Origin: Corythucha ciliata
Taxonomy: Eukaryota > Arthropoda > Insecta > Hemiptera > Tingidae
Reading direction: 5' to 3'
NCBI GenBank assembly: GCA_038030265.1
Contig: CM075941.1
Coordinates: forward strand, 56,211,952 to 56,275,951
DNA length: 64,000 nt
In this document: one piece after another, positions 57,156 through 64,000 of the stretch
How the letters are laid out: the number at the start of each line of letters is the position of its first letter
Position numbering within the stretch: position 1 is the stretch's first letter
Notes under the pieces: model-generated
Told to the model about the DNA's origin: nothing
Databases searched by the model: none
Seen by the model: only the letters and a program-made list of their open reading frames with translations
Translations under genes and position numbers: made by a program

Positions 57156-57418
57156 GGGTGGGTTTATCAATCACTGGATATCTGATGGAATAGCTGTCTC
57201 TCGATTAACTTTACATGTAGGTGGCGAACATACTAGAGCGATACAATATCGTTTCGACATCACCGACGCAAATTAACAGCGTCTTTGACAGATAGAAACA
57301 ACTGGAAATGTGTCAGAGTGATGTAGAAACGATATCGTATCGCCACAGTATGAACGATGCCTAATACCAAACTTATCCCAGCTTTGTTTGTAGAATAAGT
57401 GCATTGATAAACGCACCC
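57156..57418. mobile_element. Palindromic element of 263 bp with TCA on both sides
   Basis: GGGTGGGTTTATCAATCACT pairs with the inverted right end (GGGTGCGTTTATCAATGCAC). Inner blocks CGATACAATATCGTTTCGAC and GTAGAAACGATATCGTATCG are also mirrored, so arms run about 110 bp with gaps. TCA flanks both sides (57153-57155, 57419-57421); a 3-bp match alone is weak evidence for a duplication. Confidence 0.65.
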
Positions 57419-60400
57419 TCAGGCAGCCAAACCCCTTGAAAATTGTGTCTTTTGATAAGCCACTTCCGCAAAATGTAATAATTGAAAAGCCGAGCTAAGT
57501 TACGAAGTTTTTTTAAAAAAGTGCAAATTACCCAAAACGGTCATTTTTGGCCACTTTGAGGGGCGATGACGTATAGTATGAGCGTTTTCGCCGGGACCAG
57601 CTGCATTTCCCAGTTGAGCATCGTCCGAAGGGCTTATAAACCGCGTTCGGCTCAGATTGGAATACTTTGAGAAAATTGGCTAAAACATACGCCCGTCTAA
57701 CCAAGGGAGATTTTGTAAAAAATAATGGACGAAACTTTGGATCTTAAGGTTTCTCGGCACGGGCAGGGCCGTGGAGAGAATATTCGGGCACGGGGATGGA
57801 ACTCAACGTAGCCCTTTTACAAACCCCCCCCCCTCCACTGTTTTATTATCTCGCTGTAGTGCCCAATATTTTGAACCATAAGAATGGCCCAGCCACAGCA
57901 CACCTCCAAACACAGAAAACCACAGCAAAGCTCCAACGATATAAAGAATGCCCGCAAGCCCCCAACTCAACTCAACCCAACTAAATTCAATCAACTCAAA
58001 TAAATCATTTAATTACCCAAGATTATTATTTACGTTATATGTACATAAATGTTGCGAGTAATCACGCAATTAAATTACATACATTGACTTAATTTACTGA
58101 CCTAAAAACACTGTTTTGAACCATTTATATTCATGATTCGAAGAGCAACCTGTGAAAGAACAGAATTTCTGTAAGGAGATGGAGAAAATTATTATAAAAG
58201 AACCTGTTGGAACGACAGTGTAAATGCCTGGGCCTGAATGCTGATGTAATGCTACTAAATTCTTTTTTTTTTTTTAAACAAATGATGAATTAAACTTGAA
58301 AACAGAAGCTTCATCCAGCTAATAATGGTTGATTGATGTTCCCTATTTTAAATGCAAAAAACTCCCCCATCCTTCTTATACCTTTTGCATTCAAACTAAC
58401 GGTTAGTGGCAAACCAGCACGATGTCCTTTTTATACTCGGCAGCAAATCCTTTTGAGCACACACTTACACGCGCGCGCAGAGGTCGGAGAAAAGACACGG
58501 CGGAATAAATATTTAAGAAAAAAAAAAATCGTTTATATGCTCGTCACCGCCTTTGCTCCTCAAGTCCTCACATTCATCCAAGCACAAACACCCCAATATG
58601 GTAAAGTCGCTATGGGCCAGACAACTTTTTCTTCTTTCGTCTTCAAAAACGGTACCTTCTGAGCACCAATCAAAAAAAGGGAAACAAAGCGGGCCCGGGG
58701 AAAAAAATTACCAAATAAAATGTGCGTGTCGGTTAAATTTGTAATTGGAAACTGCACACATTAATGTAAATAAGAGCTGCGGGAAAGGAAACGAACAGAT
58801 GGTTGGGCACAAATGAGATTCAGTGCCGCATTTAACGCTCTTTGTGTGTAAACACAAAAAACAAAAATGAGTAAATTATTTGCATTTTGAGGCGTTAAGT
58901 AAGCGAGGACAGGTATAAGATTAAAAGGGAAGGATCAGGTTACAAAAAAAAAAACCGCAATAAAGAAAGGAAGAGACATCCCTCTAACCATTTCTCATCT
59001 GTTTGTAACGTTTTCAACAATAAGTGCTTGGAAAGCGCCAGCTTCTATTTCATTAATGTCGTTGCACTCGGCTCTGAACATAAAACACTCAATAATTCTT
59101 GAGGATTTCTCAGTTTTTGTTTTAGTGTTTTATTACTCGGCCAGGAAACGCTCAGGTGCATAAAAAAGAGGGAGACTCTTAAGACACACACGATATGAAA
59201 CGCCTCACGTTCAATTCGGTGTAATTTTTAAAGCAGTAACGACACGTGAAAATGAATTAATAAGCGCATTTAAAACAGTGGAAAGACCGGACGTTATTGT
59301 TAAATTTTACGAGTCTTTTCACCCTCCCCAAGTCATCTTTAATGGAAAATTCGGAGCACTCAACCCCCCCCCCTCATAAATTCCAAGGGGGGACCTAACA
59401 AATTTGCTCCTATTGATGTTGGAACACATCAGACCACAAACAAACAAATTTGTTATTTTAACAAATAAATAAATAAATAAGAATGAGGGCGCGTAACGTG
59501 CGGTAAACTCGGTCACGACGGCCTTTCTTATGAATTCAAATGTGTAAGTCCCCACCCCTTCCTCCTTTTTCTTTGAAAAAGCTTCATTGATAAAATTTAG
59601 TGCGAAATTCCCGTCAATATTTGAACTTTATGAACTGTTGTATTGAACAGGAAAAACACTATTTTTAAGGAGTAAAGTAGGCCAAGCCGAGAGATTTACA
59701 ATAACATAAGTGTCCAGTTTTTATATCAACTGAATGCTAAATCCAGGATGTCAAGCGAAGAAACGGCGGGAATAATAAAGAGACGTATTTTATGTTCGAA
59801 TCAGAATGAAAATAACGGAAAGTTGAGTCCTACGTGTGTAAATAAACTGAGCCTATTGTTGCGTACGCATTTATACAAACATAAAAGAGGGAGGGGTGGG
59901 AGACTTTCACCGCTTTTTTTGTTATCGTTTTGTGTTTCAAATCAATTCAGGAAGATGAGAATAAAGGTGGGGAAAATGACCTGTCTGTCGAAAATGTCAC
60001 TACAGTCTATAGCGTAGGTATATTATAATTAATTCTTAAAGCTTAGCTTTTTCGGAAATTTATTCATCCGGTGTTGAGCCTTTTGATCTAAATAAAAACC
60101 CTTTCCTTTAGACACACAGGGTGGAGGGTGAGCCTACCACCCCATTTCTCCACAACCGTTTCGTTTTTCATAAATAATAACGTTTCAAACGTAGTGGTAT
60201 ACACAGAATGAGGTTTTATCGCCTGCTCGCAGTCAAAAAACGTGAAGAAAAACCATCCCGCGGGTTTTTACCCGCTCGTCCCTCTCCAATCAACGTCGCA
60301 GAGGTCTTCTTCTGTCAGTTTTGGGTCATTACAACAACGGTTGCACAACAAAATGTCTGCAGGTTGTTACCGTGATACTTGGAGCGAAAAAATTAGTTCT

Positions 60401-62200
60401 AACGGTTCAAAATGATGATGGTGGGAGGAGTGGGGGGGGAAAGGAAGAAAGAAAAGATGGGTGTCGCCGTTTACCTTCGAGTTTTTCACGATTGTGTGGA
60501 TTGAAAGAGATAGGAGAGGCACGAGCAAAATTCCTTCCGGCTCGTGGACTGACACGTGGGCTTGACAATTTTTTATTCGATTGCTGGCAGTGTAAAACTA
60601 AAGTGATCCGTCATTTTATGAGAGTATCCTCTTCAAACTCAGGAGAGAGAGAAAAAAAGGTGACACTGGGGGGATAAAATGGGTAATTTGAATGATTAAG
60701 CATTCGTTTTGAATCCTCAAGCCGACATTGAAAAGTGAGATTTCCCCCATCAATGACAACAAAAAACGGCAATTTTTTGCAATACGACTTTGAGCAATGA
60801 GCGAAAGTTCAGATTTTTTTTTTAGCAACTTCCATACAACTCTTGAGCCTATAAAATGTGGATTTATTAAGAATTATTCCAAAAAAGCGTAGCGATCTCC
60901 TAGATATTATTGACAGATTTCGACGCAATTTTGATGATGACTGACAGTTTTGCACCTCCTCCCACAGTCCTTTCACCACTAAGATGGAATCCAAAGGGCA
61001 CAATTACCACTTGGGACACGTGACGCCCTGGGGCTAAACTCGACTCTTCCACCTACGTGCTGATGACGGATATGGCCGGGAGAAGATTAGCATAAGCTGA
61101 AATTCTGAAGAGATTCTAGGGGGGGGGGGGACACATTTCTTGGCCCGAACAGGTAGTTTTAGACTCATGGAGTGAAATAGACTTAAAAAACTTGTTTTAC
61201 AACTTTTAATAACATTAAATTTTAGTAAGTATACATATAAGAAATACCTATAGGTATATAGTCAGTTTCTAGCGCATATGTGAACGTTTTGCGGCCAAGT
61301 TATGATGACCCTCTCTACTGTGGCTAAAAAGTCACTTATTTCCGAGCTGGCTATTGTTGCTCAAAGAGCAATAACGCCGCTAAATCAGTAGCGTAATTGG
61401 AGGGAGCGGGGAACGCCACGGGGATGCAACTGTAATCAACTGTTTTTCCCTCTTCACACACAAAAAAAAACTTCCCAATTTAATCAACTTTTGCACTTGT
61501 CTCACGATTCGTGGAATCGTTTATACGTTGATACTCTAGAAATCGGATTTTGCAACACCAAACCCTTTTTCTTCCTTTTATTTCCCCATGAGCCTTGGAA
61601 TTGCCTCCTGCTCTCATTTTGACGGCGCATAGGTCACCAGTCGCAGTTTTTGACCTCTCAGACTGTGGATTTTATTTCAGGTATATCGAATCTTCGAATC
61701 TTTAGCTCCAAGAGGGCGAGATATCCTCAGATGGCAAGTGGTAGCCGCCGAAGCTTGTCGTTAGGAATGCGAAACTAAATTTTACCCACAACTTCAACTT
61801 ATTCTGGCAGAAAGCTGTCAATTTGGCCTCATCGAGTCCAAGAGTGGGCAATGCCCACGACTGTTCGGCCGTATGATTGGTTTATTCACCCCCTTCACCC
61901 CCTCCCAGAATATGACTATTTTCACCACGGTCGAAATGGTAAATGGCAGGATTTTCCTTTTTTTCCTGCTTGAAAGCACTCTACAGTAGCTGGATAGAGG
62001 CATGAGGGCCTAATTTAAACAAAGTCAAATAGCATGGACTATTAGATCAGTCGACCAGTAGCAAGACGGCAAGTAGCTTGACTATAGACTTACTCAACTA
62101 TAGACGACACGGGAACTAAATATTTGGCTGAGAAACCGAGAGATTAATCAACCTGTAAATGAATCAACCGCTTAAAAACAGAGTAATGAGCCAATGCTAC
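57419..62200. other. Unassigned sequence
   Basis: 57420-57560 has some type 2 units. CAGGGCCGTGGAGAGAATA at 57766 resembles a hAT-type end, with a C-run soon after (57824-57832), but no partner is visible. The rest has an AAAT simple repeat (59459-59478), C-run (59364-59373) and G-run (61119-61130), and no recognised gene. Confidence 0.4.
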
Positions 62201-62660
62201 GCCGATCTGGAATGCCAATTTAATCAAAATCCCTAAAAATCCGACCACCAACACACTAAAAGAAAAAACTGACCCGTGAAAACCACCTGAATTCGCCTTA
62301 AACCGACTTTTCAGACACTAAACATGATCGAACCATCACATTTCAACTATAGTTCGCAGGTTTGGTTCTTTCAAAAATCAATTTCAAGGATATAACTTGG
62401 ACCAACCCCCGCATTCACTTTGACGGATTTCGCTCCTTTTAAAAGTCATTTTGTAGGGTTGGGCCAGAAAATTTGGGAGTCGGCTTTAGAGGAGGTTTAG
62501 CTTCAGACGCCGACTGTTTGGATGCATGACATTGATTTCACAAATGCGTCTACTCAGAAAACGAATTTCACGGGTTGGCAGCTCTTTAAGAACACAATTT
62601 CGCTGGTTTGACACTTTCAAAAGCCAAATTCGCGGGTTTGGCTGGTTTGAAAACTAAATT
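62200..62660. repeat. Type 2 degenerate repeats
   Basis: Units such as 'AAAGCCAAATTCGCGGGTTT' and 'GGCTCTTTAAGAACACAATTTCG' at 62340-62660; looser text before that. Confidence 0.55.
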
Positions 62661-64000
62661 CGGAGACTTTTATTTAACAACACAGGCACTTTTTGTTTTT
62701 AGGAAGAGCGTGAATTTTCCAAGTTCAAGTGGTGCTTCAAAGTTATTTCGAGGATGGGATTTGAAGCGCATACGAAGAAGATTAAAACTTTTAAAAGCGC
62801 AGAAAGGAGACGAAAAAATCGACGCCACCACAGTGTAGTGATTGGCGGTGGTCAAAAAATCATCTCCCCCCTTTCCATCACCATTAATTTTATCTTGTAC
62901 ACATGTAATTTTTGTTTGGATTACTCCGATCCGTGTCCCAAATTTCGTGCTCAAACACAGGCGCACAGTCTCACTGTCAGTGTGAAGTAAACTACGCAAA
63001 CATGGCCTGTATTTCTGTTTATCTTATCAAAAAAGCGAGAATTGTAGACGACGCTTAAGCATGGAGGAACACGATAGCTTTTGACTGTACCAGGGAGGGG
63101 GTTTTTTTCATATATTTTAATGTCCGAGTCAAGTTTTTTCCGAAGAAAATCTCTCAAGTAAAAGCCTACGTTAAAAAAAAAAAAAAAAGTTAAAGCTGAA
63201 GATTTTGTTTCCGTTCCCATCGCTTTCCCCTCTATAATGACCGTGGAAATAAAATAGAAAGTCCTCCTCATTTAGCTCCCATTAGGCTTTTCGTCGGGAA
63301 ATTTTGTGTTTTTTTTTTTCTCACCGTCCCTCGTTTCATGGACCACTCACAGAGGGCCTTAATTATCTAACAGGGATCATGCGGAGGCGATTTAATTTCG
63401 CTCAGCGCGAATAATGCGACAAGTGACGTACTTATGGGTGTAGAGGTGAAGGAGACCCGTGAGCCGCGGTTTTAATGGCTGATTTACAGCAGCCAGCTAA
63501 CCAACGAGTTCCATTTACTACCTCGGTGGACGATACTAAATAGAGGTACAGTAAGTGAACGCGCTAAACGGTATTATATCGTTTTTAGTGGCAAAAGGAG
63601 GCGAGACCTATTCACGTGTCGCTTTTTATTGTTTCGCTGGCAGGTAGTAAATTCCCGATTGGGAGAATTACAGCGGGATTTACGCTGCCAATAATTGCGT
63701 TATTGTTTTCCCGAGAAAGAGAGAGAGAGAAGAAGAAGAATAGCGCGGTTTGGTGGACCAGAAAAAGTCCGTGTTTTGATTCATTTCGATTCAAGTTAGA
63801 ATTTGAAAATGGCGTAGTATACTAGGGGAAGAAAAAAAAAAAGAAATTAGGCAGAAGACATGCCACGAAAACGTAACATCGTACAAGAAACGAAGCATTA
63901 CATCACCCTAATGCAAACACTCGTTAACTATGGAACGATTAAGTTTAAACAGTGATGCTTTTTTGAGTTAGAAGCTCTCGACTCTCTTCATCTTTTTCTT
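62661..64000. other. Unassigned sequence to the right edge
   Basis: No recognised gene or dispersed repeat. A-run at 63173-63188, T-run at 63310-63319, AG-rich simple repeat at 63716-63740. Confidence 0.4.

Noticed and set aside
1..64000. tRNA or rRNA genes
   Set aside because: No stretch with a convincing T-loop (GTTCGA-) and cloverleaf was seen, and nothing resembling rRNA.

Overview
This window is animal nuclear DNA, AT-rich and intron-dominated. It holds one recognisable protein-coding gene: a minus-strand member of the DLC family of RhoGAP proteins (SAM - RhoGAP - START; vertebrate DLC1/STARD13/STARD8, Drosophila crossveinless-c). I could splice twelve of its exons by hand between positions 46111 and 1. 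Every junction has GT/AG borders, reading-frame phases agree across all of them, and together they give about 2.4 kb of coding sequence (about 805 residues). The gene is incomplete at both ends. The first visible exon begins inside the SAM domain, and the last runs off the left edge inside the START domain. The protein and the repeat content suggest an invertebrate, probably an arthropod; I cannot name the species.

Layout on the minus strand, 5' to 3': SAM exon 1 (46111-46040); a 15.4-kb intron; SAM exon 2 (30678-30536); an 8.6-kb intron; a linker exon (21914-21785); a 7.3-kb intron; a compact cluster of eight exons (14515-12073) separated by tiny introns of 57-86 bp, covering the serine-rich linker, all of RhoGAP and the first part of START; then a 12-kb intron before the START exon at 111-1. 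No coding exon was found in 46112-64000, which is either the next 5' intron or upstream sequence.

The large introns are a mosaic of mobile and repetitive DNA. The clearest case is the last intron, which holds three hAT-like non-autonomous transposons of 2.0-2.8 kb (2416-5206, 5837-8615, 9750-11803). Each is bounded by similar terminal inverted repeats and by a perfect 8-bp target-site duplication (AGTCTAGT, CGACAAGC, GCCACAAA). Their interiors are mostly long fields of diverged 25-40 bp repeats rather than genes. Similar repeat fields recur through the other introns. There are also two foldback-type elements with arms of roughly 0.4-1 kb (about 445-1525 and 31574-33640), several small palindromic MITEs (one with a TTA duplication like PIF/Harbinger, one with a 7-bp duplication), and more than 30 runs of eight or more G or C.

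How it fits together: by family knowledge the gene product switches off Rho-type GTPases at membranes and adhesion or junction sites. The repeats appear to be intronic passengers. Because whole foldback elements and inverted MITE pairs lie inside the transcribed unit, the pre-mRNA is predicted to fold into long double-stranded hairpins.
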